64,000 bases of DNA. Origin: CAIMUX01 sp964473865. GTDB lineage: Bacteria; Eisenbacteria; RBG-16-71-46; CAIMUX01. The position numbers were made by a program, and so were the translations under genes. Location of the stretch: the NCBI GenBank assembly GCA_964473865.1, contig CAYYQN010000020.1:1-64000 (forward strand), written 5' to 3'. The stretch's first letter is position 1, and each line of letters opens with the position of its first letter. Positions 16,022-25,298 of the stretch are shown here, one piece after another. Under the pieces are notes generated by a model. That model was given only the letters and a program-made list of their open reading frames with translations, did no database searches and was not told the DNA's origin.

Positions 16022-18256
16022 TTGCAGCGCAGAGGTCTCGTCATCGTCGGCCTGCTCTCGGTCTCCCTCATCTCCCTCGAACTCACCTGGACCCGCATCT
16101 TCTCCGCCGAGTACCACTACACCTTCGCCTTCCTCATCCTGTCGCTGGCCGTGCTCGGGCTCGGCTTGGGAGCCCTCGCCGTTCGTCTCTGTTCCCGACT
16201 GGACCGCGACCGCTCGTTCATCTGGCTCCTCGCCCTCACTGCGGCCGCGATGCTCGCCGGGCCGCCCCTGGTCTTCCGCCTCGGCCTCGACTTCGGGAAG
16301 CTCTTCCACTCACCCGCAATGCTCGCCCGGCTCCTCCTGGCCATTGTCATCCTGGGATCGTCCTACCTGTGCGGCGGCGCGGCGCTGGCTCTCATCCTGC
16401 GGCGCAACCACCAGGATGTCCCCCGGCTCTACATGGCCGACATGGCCGGCGCCGGAGTCGGCATCGCACTCATCATCCCGCTGATGAACCAGCTAGGCAC
16501 TCCCGTGGCGGCCTTCCTTTGCGCCCTGCCGGTCCTGATCGCCACGGCGTTGGCGGCGCGGGGGCGCTGGTTGGTGATTCCCGCCGTGCTCGGGGTCGCC
16601 CTGGTCCTTCTTGGCTCTCGGGCCGAGGGTCTTCTGGAAGCGCCTCGCGCGGAACCCTCGCCGGTGATCTACAAGCACTGGGACGCCGTGGCGAAACTGA
16701 AGGTCTACGAGCGCGAGCCCGGGCTGCGCGGCCTCAACATCGACAACGCCGCCAACTCGCCGGTGATCGAATTCGACGGGAACTGGGATCGCCCCGATTC
16801 GCTTCGCTTCCAGTTCGGTATCGATGTCGAGAATCTGATCCGGCGATTCGACCGCTGCACCTTCCTGTCGCTCGGCGCCGGTGGCGGCGGTGACGTCCTC
16901 CAAGCGCTCCAGGCCGGCGCGACCGAGATTCATGCGGTCGAGGTCGTTCCCCACGTCAACTGGCTCATGACCCGAGGAGAGCTCGCCGAGTACAGCGGCC
17001 GAATCTATCACGACCCGCGCGTCATCGTGGCCACCGAGGATGCCCGCGCTTACGTGCGCCGCCATCCCCAGACCTTCGACGTAATCTACTCGCTCAGCTC
17101 GAACACCTTCGCCGCACTTGCTTCGGGTTCGTTCGCGCTGGCCGAGAACTACCTCTTCACCACCGAAGCGTTCCGCGACTACTGGAACGCCCTCACGCCG
17201 CATGGCTTCCTGTCGATGGAGCACCAGTTCTACATGCCGCGGTTGGTCAGCGAGGTTCGGGACGCCCTGGTTCGTCTCGGCGTTCCGGATCCCGAGAGCC
17301 ACTTCGCGGTCTACAAGCTTCCGGCGATGCGCCGAAGCCTCCTCCTTCTCTCCAAGGATCCGTTGAACGATGAGATCCGGCAGACCGCCTATGGAACCGG
17401 GGCGCTCCAGCAGCCCGAGTACCTGCAGCTCGTCTATCCGGCGGCGCCGGGCCGCGCGGGGAATCACTATGAGCGCATCGTGACCCGGGGCTGGCGTGCG
17501 GCGCAGGACTCGCTGCCGATCGATCTCTCGCCCGCCACCGACAATCGGCCCTACGTCGCCCAGCTTGGCCTTTGGCGGAACCTGCACCTGAAGAAGCTGC
17601 CCGAATCCGGGCTCGCCGAGTTCACGGGGTTTCCCATGGCCAAGTTGCTGATCGTCGTCATTCTCGGCATCGCGCTGCTGTTGTTCGTGCCCCTGAGCTT
17701 CCTGCCATACTTCACCGGGAGAGAGCGTCTGCGGCCCGTGCCTTGGCTCTACTTCTTTGCCATCGGGGTCGCCTTCATGGCGATCGAGGTGATCCTGATC
17801 CAGAAGTACACGCTGTTCATCGGGCCCTCGGTCCACAGCGTGATCACGGTGCTGCTGACGCTGCTGCTCTTCTCCGGACTCGGCAGCCGCGCCTCGCGCT
17901 CCGTCGACGATCGCGTGCCGTTTCTGGGGATCGCCCTTTGGTTGGCACTTCAGATCCTCGTCTTCGGGCGGCTCACCTCAGCCTGGGGAGGATTGACGAT
18001 GGTCCCGCGGATCCTGATCTCCGCGATCCTCATCGCGCCGCTGGGCTTTTTCATGGGGATGCCGTTCCCCAAGGCGGGGCTGCGCGTCGGGCCGCTCATC
18101 GACTGGGGATTCGCCGTGAACGGAGCGGCTTCCGTTGTCGGCTCGACCGGCATTCTGCTCGTCGCCTTCTCGCTCGGCTTCCGGGCGGCGCTGGCGTTGG
18201 CCGGACTCGTCTACCTGGCGGCTCTGGCGCTGCTGCGTCGAGAGGAGGCGTGGTAG
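16022..18256 (+). CDS. Polytopic membrane protein with spermidine-synthase-like domain
   Basis: A 744-residue integral membrane protein. N-terminal spans (about residues 5-200) lead into a class-I Rossmann methyltransferase/aminopropyltransferase-like domain (about 220-510) with the SAM-type loop L-G-A-G-G-G-G-D near 283-290 and acidic E-V-V and T-E-D-A motifs. C-terminal spans follow (about 535-740). The aminopropyltransferase catalytic stretch D-S-S-D-P is replaced by S-L-S-S-N, so polyamine synthesis is doubtful. I choose a TTG start because GGGAGGG lies seven bases before it and upstream in-frame sequence looks non-coding. Homologues are common and uncharacterised in many phyla. No obvious operon partner. 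Confidence 0.8.
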   Translation: MQRRGLVIVGLLSVSLISLELTWTRIFSAEYHYTFAFLILSLAVLGLGLGALAVRLCSRLDRDRSFIWLLALTAAAMLAGPPLVFRLGLDFGKLFHSPAMLARLLLAIVILGSSYLCGGAALALILRRNHQDVPRLYMADMAGAGVGIALIIPLMNQLGTPVAAFLCALPVLIATALAARGRWLVIPAVLGVALVLLGSRAEGLLEAPRAEPSPVIYKHWDAVAKLKVYEREPGLRGLNIDNAANSPVIEFDGNWDRPDSLRFQFGIDVENLIRRFDRCTFLSLGAGGGGDVLQALQAGATEIHAVEVVPHVNWLMTRGELAEYSGRIYHDPRVIVATEDARAYVRRHPQTFDVIYSLSSNTFAALASGSFALAENYLFTTEAFRDYWNALTPHGFLSMEHQFYMPRLVSEVRDALVRLGVPDPESHFAVYKLPAMRRSLLLLSKDPLNDEIRQTAYGTGALQQPEYLQLVYPAAPGRAGNHYERIVTRGWRAAQDSLPIDLSPATDNRPYVAQLGLWRNLHLKKLPESGLAEFTGFPMAKLLIVVILGIALLLFVPLSFLPYFTGRERLRPVPWLYFFAIGVAFMAIEVILIQKYTLFIGPSVHSVITVLLTLLLFSGLGSRASRSVDDRVPFLGIALWLALQILVFGRLTSAWGGLTMVPRILISAILIAPLGFFMGMPFPKAGLRVGPLIDWGFAVNGAASVVGSTGILLVAFSLGFRAALALAGLVYLAALALLRREEAW

Positions 18257-18482
18257 GGCTTGGTGTCCAGGAGCGGCGAGCCATCCAGGACGTCAACGTC
18301 CTCGATGTGCAGGACCGCTCCCTCTCGCCTCACCAGGCGCACCAGACTCAACCCCAGCGCGTTTGGCCTCGCCGGCGCGCAACCTCAATCCCCGGCCTGC
18401 GTATGGCTTCCGGTCTGCTCCCGCGTGCGGCGGCCCTCCCGCGCGACGTGCCCGCCAACTCAGGGACAGGAGGATCGACAAC

Positions 18483-19508
18483 ATGAAGGTGTTCTTTGGG
18501 ATAGCGCTGCTGGCCTGCCTCGGGGCCGGCGCGGCCTGGGCCGAGAACCTGGACCGGCACTTCACCATAGCCGGGGAGACCCTCCTGGTCGTGAACCTGG
18601 CCGGAGAAGTCCGCGTGGAGCCGGCCGCCGGATCCGCGTTCGAGATCGACGCAGCCGTTCGCGGGTCGGACGCCGGTGCGGACCTGGTCCGGTTCGACCA
18701 AGGCGAGGGGCCCCATGCCCACCTCTTCGTGCAGTACCCGATGGAGAAGGAACGAAGCTTCGTCTATCCCGAACTCGGCCGGGGCGCCAACTCCTCCTTC
18801 AGCGCTCCGCGGGGCGCGGGTTGGGGAGAGACGCGGGCCGGCGGACCCGACGGAGGCCGCCGGCGCGGGCGGCAGGTGCGCGTTCGTGGCGAAGGCCGCG
18901 GGCTGGAGGCGTGGACCGATGTCACGATCCGGGTGCCCGCAGGCAAGAAGCTGGAACTTCGCCACGGCGCAGGGCGGGTGGCGGCCGCGAACCTGCAGGC
19001 TGACCTCCTGCTCGACAGCTGCATCGGCTCGGTGGACGTGGAAGGGGTCCGCGGGCGCGTCTCGGTGGACACCGGCAGCGGCGATGTGAGTGTGCGGGAC
19101 ACCGCTGGCGACCTGGCTGTCGACACGGGGAGCGGATCGGTCACGTTGGACGGCTGCTCCGGGGATCGGATCAATGTGGACACTGGCAGCGGGTCGGTGG
19201 AAGTACAGCAGATCGAAGCGGACAACCTGAAGATCGACACCGGAAGCGGGGAGGTGTCGGCCGTCCTCACGCGGATGGGCGGGGGGTCCTTCATCATCGA
19301 CACCGGGAGCGGCTCGATCCGACTCCGAGTGCCTGCGGACGCTTCGGCGGAGATCATGGCCGACACCGGGAGCGGTGGCATCTCCCTCGATCTGGCCGGG
19401 GCCCGGCTCCGTCGTCACGGGCGGGATGAAGCCGCGGTCACCCTTGGCGATGGAACCGCCAAGGTGCGGTTGGACACGGGGAGCGGCTCCATTCACGTAA
19501 CGCATTGA
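18483..19508 (+). CDS. DUF4097-type exported protein with DTGSG beta-helix repeats
   Basis: A 341-residue secreted protein. A signal peptide ends at A-W-A (residue about 20). After an Arg/Gly-rich insert at 105-140, residues 190-341 are stacked beta-strand repeats, each with a D-T-G-S-G turn: seven copies, spaced about 17-26 residues, alternating V-D-T-G-S-G-S-V and I-D-T-G-S-G-S-I forms. This is the DUF4097/adhesin-like right-handed solenoid seen in many exported proteins of unknown function. The D-T-G here is a structural turn, not an aspartic-protease site. The ATG has AGGAGG upstream. It follows the previous gene by 226 bases and converges on surE. Confidence 0.82.
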   Translation: MKVFFGIALLACLGAGAAWAENLDRHFTIAGETLLVVNLAGEVRVEPAAGSAFEIDAAVRGSDAGADLVRFDQGEGPHAHLFVQYPMEKERSFVYPELGRGANSSFSAPRGAGWGETRAGGPDGGRRRGRQVRVRGEGRGLEAWTDVTIRVPAGKKLELRHGAGRVAAANLQADLLLDSCIGSVDVEGVRGRVSVDTGSGDVSVRDTAGDLAVDTGSGSVTLDGCSGDRINVDTGSGSVEVQQIEADNLKIDTGSGEVSAVLTRMGGGSFIIDTGSGSIRLRVPADASAEIMADTGSGGISLDLAGARLRRHGRDEAAVTLGDGTAKVRLDTGSGSIHVTH

Positions 19509-19628
19509 GAATCTGGAATCCGTCGTCGACGAAGTTGCCGGAGGCGTCGACGGGCCTGCGTCCTTCGTTTCGCCCACACGTCGTGGGTGCAGCCGAGGGG
19601 ACCGACCTTCTCGCGCCGGCGTGAACCG

Positions 19629-20561
19629 TTACCGCGCTCGATCGGAGGTTGTACAGCCCAGGAGGTCCACCGGGTGTGATCGCAGACGCGACAACAGCTC
19701 TCGGTCGTGCTCGTCCGCGCGCATCGGAACGATGATGACATAGCCTTCCCGGTAGAGCGCCGCATCGCTCGTGCTATCGGCCGGCGGAATCGGCTGCGGG
19801 CGCTGGAGAGCCCAGAGGGCGGAGCCGGGTCCCGAGATGTTTTCTTCAACCAGACGGAGCCGGAAGTCGAGGAGGCCTCCCGCGCGTTCCGCGATCCGCA
19901 CTCCCTTGAACTCGGAAGGGTCGGTGCGAGGGAAGCTGACCGTCAGGTACCGACCGGCACCGAGGCCGCGCGCCAGGTCGCTGCGGGCCAGCCGGACCAC
20001 GCAGTCGGCCACGGCGGCCGCAGCTTCCGGTGTACCGGCAGCCAGCCCGGACACCGCGATCGCCGGCACCCCCCAGGCCGCGGCGAGACGGGCCGCGCCA
20101 ATGGTCCCCGAGGCGAGCCAATCATCCCCCAGATTCGGTCCGCCGTTGATCCCCGAGACCACGAGGTCCGGAGGGTTCTCGACCAGGAGGCCGCGGAGCG
20201 CCAGGAGCACGCAATCACCGGGGTAGCCATCGACGGCGTACGCCCGGATTCCTTCCCCCAGGCTGCGTTCCTGAACCTGCAGGATGTACTTCGTGAACAC
20301 GGACACAATGTGCGTGCTGCCGCTTCGATCGCCCGTCGGAGCGACCACCACCGTTTCGGCCACCCGAGAGAAGGCGTGGGCCAGGGCGTTCAGGCCGGGA
20401 TCGTCGATCCCATCGTCGTTCGTCAGCAGAACCGAGCGAGGCCAGCTCGCCTCGGGACTCGCGGCGGCCTGTGCCCATGCGCAGGTCCGGCCGCCGATCC
20501 CGAGCGAGACCAGCAGTGAGGCCGTGAAGAACGTCAGACTGCCGACAAGGCGTGAACTCAT
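19629..20561 (-). CDS. surE: Exported SurE-type 5'/3'-nucleotidase
   Basis: A 310-residue SurE phosphatase with an N-terminal signal peptide (residues 1-30, ending C-A-W-A). All metal-site landmarks are present: L-L-T-N-D-D-G with D49/D50, D-R-S-G-S with S80, and S-G-I-N-G-G-P-N-L-G-D-D with N139. Known SurE proteins hydrolyse nucleoside monophosphates and are mostly cytoplasmic, so export to the periplasm suggests nucleotide scavenging there. The ATG at 20561 has AGGAG nine bases upstream; a GTG eight codons earlier is possible but the ATG also overlaps the stop of an upstream 11-codon leader frame created by a duplication. Convergent with the DUF4097 gene. Confidence 0.88.
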   Translation of the reverse strand: MSSRLVGSLTFFTASLLVSLGIGGRTCAWAQAAASPEASWPRSVLLTNDDGIDDPGLNALAHAFSRVAETVVVAPTGDRSGSTHIVSVFTKYILQVQERSLGEGIRAYAVDGYPGDCVLLALRGLLVENPPDLVVSGINGGPNLGDDWLASGTIGAARLAAAWGVPAIAVSGLAAGTPEAAAAVADCVVRLARSDLARGLGAGRYLTVSFPRTDPSEFKGVRIAERAGGLLDFRLRLVEENISGPGSALWALQRPQPIPPADSTSDAALYREGYVIIVPMRADEHDRELLSRLRSHPVDLLGCTTSDRAR

Positions 20562-20619
20562 AGCGTAGTCTCCTCTGCAAGACACGAACCCATAGCGTAA
20601 CCTCCTCTGTCTGTCTTGC
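20555..20619 (-). repeat. Tandem 32-base repeat of the surE RBS/start region
   Basis: Two direct copies containing AGAGGAG, TACGCTATG and a GTTC tail, offset by 32 bases. Differences between the copies across the 32 positions are all transitions (G/A or T/C), which points to an old duplication that has diverged only by transitions. Confidence 0.75.
20558..20593 (-). CDS. Putative 11-codon leader overlapping surE
   Basis: A frame encoding M-G-S-C-L-A-E-E-T-T-L, preceded by AGGAGG at seven-base spacing. Its TGA stop overlaps the surE ATG in an ATGA arrangement. It arises because the ribosome site and start region of surE is tandemly duplicated with a 32-base period, which puts the two ATGs out of frame. 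No protein function is implied; a role in translational coupling is inference. Confidence 0.4.
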   Translation of the reverse strand: MGSCLAEETTL

Positions 20620-20737
20620 GCGCCCGCGATGAGCGCAAACAGAGTCCCGGTCGAGCCATGTCGCCGTCAATCTCCTTTGGAGGGGTGCGATGGAAAGCCG
20701 GGGGTGCCCCGCCCCGGCGAGGGGGCCGACCGGCCAG

Positions 20738-23700
20738 CTACTTCAGCACGACCATCTTCTTGTTCGAAGTGTAGTTGCCGGACCAGAGCTGGCTCCAGTA
20801 GACGCCCGACCGGGCCGGGTGACCGGCATCATCCGCGCCGTCCCAGGTCACCTCATGGTTCCCGGCCTTCAGTTTCCCGTCCACCAGCGTGCGAACCCGG
20901 CGTCCGTTCACGTCGTAGATGACGAGCCTCGTGGGCCCGTCCGCAGCCAGGGAGAACCGGATCGACGTGCGCGGGTTGAACGGGTTCGGGCGGTTCTGAT
21001 AGAGACGAGTCACCAGGGCGCCGCCGGCCGCGTCGTCCGGCACATCAGAGGGGCATGGAGGGGGTAGCCAACCGCACACAATCGGGACCAGGCCGATCTC
21101 TGACACCGGATCGCTGACGTGGTGCGACCACGTGAGCGCGTTGCCGATCTCGCTGATCAGGGCCGCCGACCGAGCCACGGAGTCTTCCGCAGCCGTAGCA
21201 TACCGGCACTCGCCCGGTCCCGGGTTCGCCGGATCGCGAGCGATGAGCGCGGCGTAGGCGCAACTCCCGATAACCGAGCGGTAGTTGGGGCCTCCGATGC
21301 CGATGCGGTCGTTGATGACCTGCGCGAACGAAGTCTGGTAGCCGTTGTCGATCTTCTCGTAGACCTTGCTGCCCACGCCGGTGCCGGTAACGCCGAGCAC
21401 CCCGAAGGTCTGGAGCTCCGGGCACCCGTTGCCGGACACGTCGCTGGCGACGCCGGCCCCAAAAGGAGAGCCGGCCGTGGGTTCGACGCGCACGCAGTCC
21501 TGCTGGTCGTCTTCGGCCGGAGTCTCGCCCGGCGCGCATCCGAATTCGTTGTACGCCCCGCAGGTGTGCGTTGCCCCCAACGTGCTGTTGAGGAAGTTCG
21601 GATACGCGTCCTGGATCGTCGCGGCGATCGAGGTGCCGTCCGCAATGAACCCCTGCACCCAGAAGTTGCTGCAGCAGCCGGAGAAGGTCAGCCATTGCTG
21701 GAACCCCACCCAATCCCGTGCTTCCATGGCCCCGACGCCGGCCGTGCCGGTGCTGACCAGGATGCCGTGGTAGCCCAGGAGCTGCTCAAAAGCGGCTCCG
21801 CCGTTCCCACCCGCCATTCGGTACAGAGGCCCGTTCCAATTCGAGGACGCATCCAGGTAGTCATAGCGGTCCCAGCGGGTCGGGTCCGGAATCGGCTCCC
21901 CTGGGGCCGCACCGTTCAGCACCGCATGCAGGGCGTTCTCGACCCCGGACTCAGCACCGCCATTGAAGGCGTCGACGTAGAGCAGGGCCGGGAACTTGTC
22001 GACCCCGCCGACGGTGCGGAAGCTCGGAAGGATCTCGAGCTCGGAATAGGCCTGCCCGGTCGTGTCCGGCAGGAAGGAGCAGGCGGTCGGCGTGAGGACG
22101 TAGTTGGCGGTGACGAAGTACTCGATCTTGGTGCCCGGCGTGAAGACGCCATCGGGCAGGATCTCGTTCCCCTCGCCCTGCTCGCCGGTGCCGCCCCAGT
22201 CGAAGCACGGCTCGGGCGACTGGTCGTTGTTGGGCGTCAGCTCCCGGAACTGGGAGCAGAACCACGACCTCGATGCCATGGGGGTCTCCACCGAATCCAT
22301 GTAGCCCCAGGCAAAGTTCGGGTTGGCCCCGGTGTAGAAATCGCCCTTGTTCGCCGTGACGACATTCTTCCAGGTGGTGAACCGCGCCAGCCCGGGGTTG
22401 GCCAAAGACATCTGGCCCGGGCCCATCCGCTTGAGTCGAAACCAGAGCTTCGCCTCCCACCGGGTCGCGATCGAACTCACGCCCGGTCCGCTCACCATCA
22501 GTGAGTCGCCCAGCTTCGTGGGCGCACCTGTCGACCGACGGAGATCATAGACGATGTCCGCGTTGCCCGGGGAGGCGGTGCCCACCCCATAGACCTGGGA
22601 AAACCCGTCCTGGAAACGGGTGCCCGGCCCGTATTGCACCACGGGCGCCGGCACCCAGGTGACGTTCCGCACCGTGAGGTTGTCGATGAGCGGGGTGAAG
22701 TTTGTCTCTCCCGAGCAGGGAATCTGTCCGAATGCCGCGCACGACCCGTAGATTTCGTAGATGAACCTGATCGTCGTGGCATCGGAGGGCAGCCCCCAAT
22801 CGGTCCCGATGCTCCGGTTGAACTCACAGGATGGGGTGTCTCCCTGGTAGTAGAACGTGGAGATACCGACGCGCGGCGACCACTCGATCATGCCGGGCAC
22901 GTGCGGGTTCTCGTACGGGTAGTATGTCCAGCCGGCGCGGTAGAACACCCCGTTGACCTGCGGCATGTCTGCATACTGGTCCCACTCGGCCAGGATCCGG
23001 TTGTAGTCCAGGTACGCGCCGGCCGGAATGTCGTTCTCCCGGTCGACGATCGGCGAGTAGAGCTTCTCGTGCTGCCCCACCGGGTGCTGCCGGAACGCAT
23101 CGTGCATCTCCAGGACGTTGCCGGAGAGCGCGCAGCCGCAGGGATCGACGGCGGTGTAGTCGCCCAGGTTGCCCAGCCCGATGAAGGAGCCCACGCCCGG
23201 ACACTTGCTGGGAGTCCAGCCTTCGAGGCCCTCCTCAAAGCCATAGAGGATGGGCGTCGGAGGAACGAGGCCCGATCCGCCCAGCTGAATGTCGTCCAGG
23301 CCGACCCCGCCGTAAAACGAGTCCGCGCCCGGCCCGGAAAGATCCTCGTCGGAGAGCCCGCCGTCCGAGACGAACTCGACCACGACCTGGAAGGTGCGCG
23401 GGTCGATGCCGCCGCCGAAATCCGTGTTGGAAAGGTTCCTGGCATAGCTCGCGGGCGTGAGAACGCCCTGCGTGTCGATGCCGATCTCGCCGGTGAATCC
23501 CGGGGCGTTGACCAGGATCCGGCTGGCGCCGGCCTCGACGAAGACCTTCGTGTAGTCGAAGTCGACCTCGGCTTCACTGAAGTACTTCAAGGTCAGATCT
23601 ACCGTGCCCGCGCCGTCATAGGTCAGGATCGGACTGATCAGCCGCTGGCACCAGTCGTTGCCGTAGCCGATGCCGCCCGCCCAGCCGAGGGAGTCGGCAT

Positions 23701-24121
23701 GGCCCTGCGTCGCGCCGCAGAGGACCATTCCGTCGCCGGTGATCTGCGGCCAGACGATGGTCGCCCCTTCGGCCAGCCACCGGGCCTGCGTCAACTGCCG
23801 CCAGTAGACCTGGTCGTTCTCGGTCTGGTCGACCGCGGTCCAGCCTTCCAGGGAGTCTTCCGCCGCGTGGTCGAATGTCCATTCGCCATCGAGGACCGCG
23901 TACTTTCGCCCGTCGGGCTTGACCGTGTAGTAACCGAACACAATCGTGTCGGTCCGGGCATAGCCCTGGTCGCGCACCGGGATGTCGTCCGCCAGATATC
24001 CCGGCCCGGGGGCCTGGGTCACGGCGAGCAGGGACGGCATATCGGGATTCACCCTGGCCGGCGCACCGCTGCTGAAGGCCCCAAGGAGGACAAGGGCCAT
24101 GACCGCTGAGAGCTTCGCCAT
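20738..24121 (-). CDS. Large exported protein with FlgD-like C-terminal domain
   Basis: A 1127-residue secreted protein of unknown function. The signal peptide spans residues 1-22 (ending S-S-G-A-P-A). The middle is rich in Trp, Tyr, Gly and Asp with beta-sandwich character and a cysteine-containing region around 830-930; no catalytic signature was recognised. The last 85 residues are a FlgD-type Ig-like sorting or assembly domain: Q-N-R-P-N-P-F-N-P, V-I-Y-D-V-N-G-R-R-V, V-T-W-D-G-A-D-D-A-G, S-G-V-Y-W-S, and a basic C-terminus K-K-M-V-V-L-K. The ATG at 24121 has a near-perfect GGAGGTGA box. It is transcribed toward surE with about 145 bases between. A promoter is visible upstream. Confidence 0.85.
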   Translation of the reverse strand: MAKLSAVMALVLLGAFSSGAPARVNPDMPSLLAVTQAPGPGYLADDIPVRDQGYARTDTIVFGYYTVKPDGRKYAVLDGEWTFDHAAEDSLEGWTAVDQTENDQVYWRQLTQARWLAEGATIVWPQITGDGMVLCGATQGHADSLGWAGGIGYGNDWCQRLISPILTYDGAGTVDLTLKYFSEAEVDFDYTKVFVEAGASRILVNAPGFTGEIGIDTQGVLTPASYARNLSNTDFGGGIDPRTFQVVVEFVSDGGLSDEDLSGPGADSFYGGVGLDDIQLGGSGLVPPTPILYGFEEGLEGWTPSKCPGVGSFIGLGNLGDYTAVDPCGCALSGNVLEMHDAFRQHPVGQHEKLYSPIVDRENDIPAGAYLDYNRILAEWDQYADMPQVNGVFYRAGWTYYPYENPHVPGMIEWSPRVGISTFYYQGDTPSCEFNRSIGTDWGLPSDATTIRFIYEIYGSCAAFGQIPCSGETNFTPLIDNLTVRNVTWVPAPVVQYGPGTRFQDGFSQVYGVGTASPGNADIVYDLRRSTGAPTKLGDSLMVSGPGVSSIATRWEAKLWFRLKRMGPGQMSLANPGLARFTTWKNVVTANKGDFYTGANPNFAWGYMDSVETPMASRSWFCSQFRELTPNNDQSPEPCFDWGGTGEQGEGNEILPDGVFTPGTKIEYFVTANYVLTPTACSFLPDTTGQAYSELEILPSFRTVGGVDKFPALLYVDAFNGGAESGVENALHAVLNGAAPGEPIPDPTRWDRYDYLDASSNWNGPLYRMAGGNGGAAFEQLLGYHGILVSTGTAGVGAMEARDWVGFQQWLTFSGCCSNFWVQGFIADGTSIAATIQDAYPNFLNSTLGATHTCGAYNEFGCAPGETPAEDDQQDCVRVEPTAGSPFGAGVASDVSGNGCPELQTFGVLGVTGTGVGSKVYEKIDNGYQTSFAQVINDRIGIGGPNYRSVIGSCAYAALIARDPANPGPGECRYATAAEDSVARSAALISEIGNALTWSHHVSDPVSEIGLVPIVCGWLPPPCPSDVPDDAAGGALVTRLYQNRPNPFNPRTSIRFSLAADGPTRLVIYDVNGRRVRTLVDGKLKAGNHEVTWDGADDAGHPARSGVYWSQLWSGNYTSNKKMVVLK

Positions 24122-24152
24122 CACTCACCTCCGTTTCCCGCGCCTCTTCTCA

Positions 24153-24181
24153 AGGATAGAACGGGCCCTCCGACCACGCAA
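24153..24181 (-). promoter_or_regulatory. Putative promoter of the 1127-residue protein gene
   Basis: On the minus strand TTGCGT (24181-24176) and TATCCT (24158-24153) with a 17-base spacer, 3 of 6 and 4 of 6 matches, 31 bases upstream of the start. Confidence 0.45.
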
Positions 24182-24222
24182 GCACCCCGCTGGAACCCGA
24201 TGGGTGATTCCGGCCGGAACGA

Positions 24223-24322
24223 NNNNNNNNNNNNNNNNNNNNNNNNNNNNNNNNNNNNNNNNNNNNNNNNNNNNNNNNNNNNNNNNNNNNNNNNNNNNNN
24301 NNNNNNNNNNNNNNNNNNNNNN
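24223..24322. other. Assembly gap (100 N)
   Basis: Exactly 100 ambiguous bases between two divergently transcribed genes. The regulatory region of the gene at 24412 is partly missing, and the true length of the gap is unknown. Confidence 0.98.
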
Positions 24323-24411
24323 TGGGGGGATTCCGCCCGTCGTGGCCCGGCTACCCCTTTCGCACCGTCACCTCGTGAAGGCGCCCTCTGGCCGGAAAGG
24401 ACGTCCCCGCA

Positions 24412-24999
24412 ATGAAGCGAGCGCGGTACCTCATCTCCTGGTTTCCGATCGCGATGCTGCTGGTGCTCTGCCTCCCCGGATCTCTTGCGTTCAGCCAGGA
24501 GCCGCCCGCCGCATCGCCTCCGGCGCACCGGAACTCCATCGACAGCACGCCGATGTCTCCCCTCTTTCGGATCTATGCCATCCACTACTGCCGTCGCGTC
24601 ACGCCCGAGAGCGAAGTCATCGTTGGCCCCTACTACGCCAACATCAAGTTCGAGGATGTCGGCCACACGGATGCGCCGGGATTCATCGTGGGGTACCGGC
24701 GCTTCTTCTGGCGCCGGCTGCACCTGGAGTACCAACTGATACCGCAGTGGGACCACTTCTATGAGGAGAACGAGGACAAGCGCTATCCCCTGGGCTTCGA
24801 CCTCTGGAACGAGCTTCGCCTGGGGTACACCTGGGACTTCCGGGCCGGCTCGGCCCCGCTCTTCGTCAATGCGCAGTGGCCGTTCGGCTTCGCCCTCTAC
24901 TCCGATGACTCGGCCAAGCCGGAGTCGTTCAAGAAGAAGGTGGAGGACGATCCGTTCTTCTACTTCCCGCCGATGTTCTTCATTGGGGTGCGCTTCTGA
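24412..24999 (+). CDS. Small outer-membrane barrel-like protein
   Basis: A 195-residue exported protein of no recognised family. A signal peptide (about 1-27, ending S-L-A-F-S-Q) precedes alternating aromatic strands (for example F-I-V-G-Y-R-R-F-F, E-L-R-L-G-Y-T-W-D-F). The chain terminates F-F-I-G-V-R-F; a terminal phenylalanine is the classic BAM recognition signal. The ATG has AAAGGACG upstream. The promoter may lie in or next to the assembly gap. An eight-stranded barrel is the most likely structure; function unknown. Confidence 0.68.
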   Translation: MKRARYLISWFPIAMLLVLCLPGSLAFSQEPPAASPPAHRNSIDSTPMSPLFRIYAIHYCRRVTPESEVIVGPYYANIKFEDVGHTDAPGFIVGYRRFFWRRLHLEYQLIPQWDHFYEENEDKRYPLGFDLWNELRLGYTWDFRAGSAPLFVNAQWPFGFALYSDDSAKPESFKKKVEDDPFFYFPPMFFIGVRF

Positions 25000-25298
25000 C
25001 GATCGGCCGAGGGCCGGGTCGAAGAAGTAATCGGGCCGGGGATGCGGTGCTCGAGGTCGAGAGCGGCCGCGCCCGGGACTTCGCGGGCGCCTGTCGCACA
25101 TCAATCGCGGAATCCAGCAAACCTCGCCGGCGCCGACGGGCCCTGGTACCCCCCCCAGATCTGTCGGCTCCATTCGAATTCGAGCAGAGAAGCGAGCGGC
25201 TTCCTGGCGGGCCCGGACGGGGGTAGAGTCGTCCCCTGGCCCCGTGGATCGCGGAAGGAACCCGGCGGCGAGCGGTCAGGCTCGTGGCGGAGGTGAAC
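25000..25298. other. Intergenic region without a visible gene
   Basis: No coding frame is supported. The end contains a near-perfect GGAGGTGA ribosome site for the short gene at 25299. Nothing else was recognised. Confidence 0.35.

Noticed and set aside
18483..19508. Seven D-T-G triplets as aspartic protease sites
   Set aside because: The regular spacing and surrounding G-S-G turn identify structural turns of a beta-solenoid; no hydrophobic-hydrophobic context.
20594..20680. TTGACG-type promoter for surE
   Set aside because: The -35 is present, but the best -10 at 17-18 bases matches at two of six positions.
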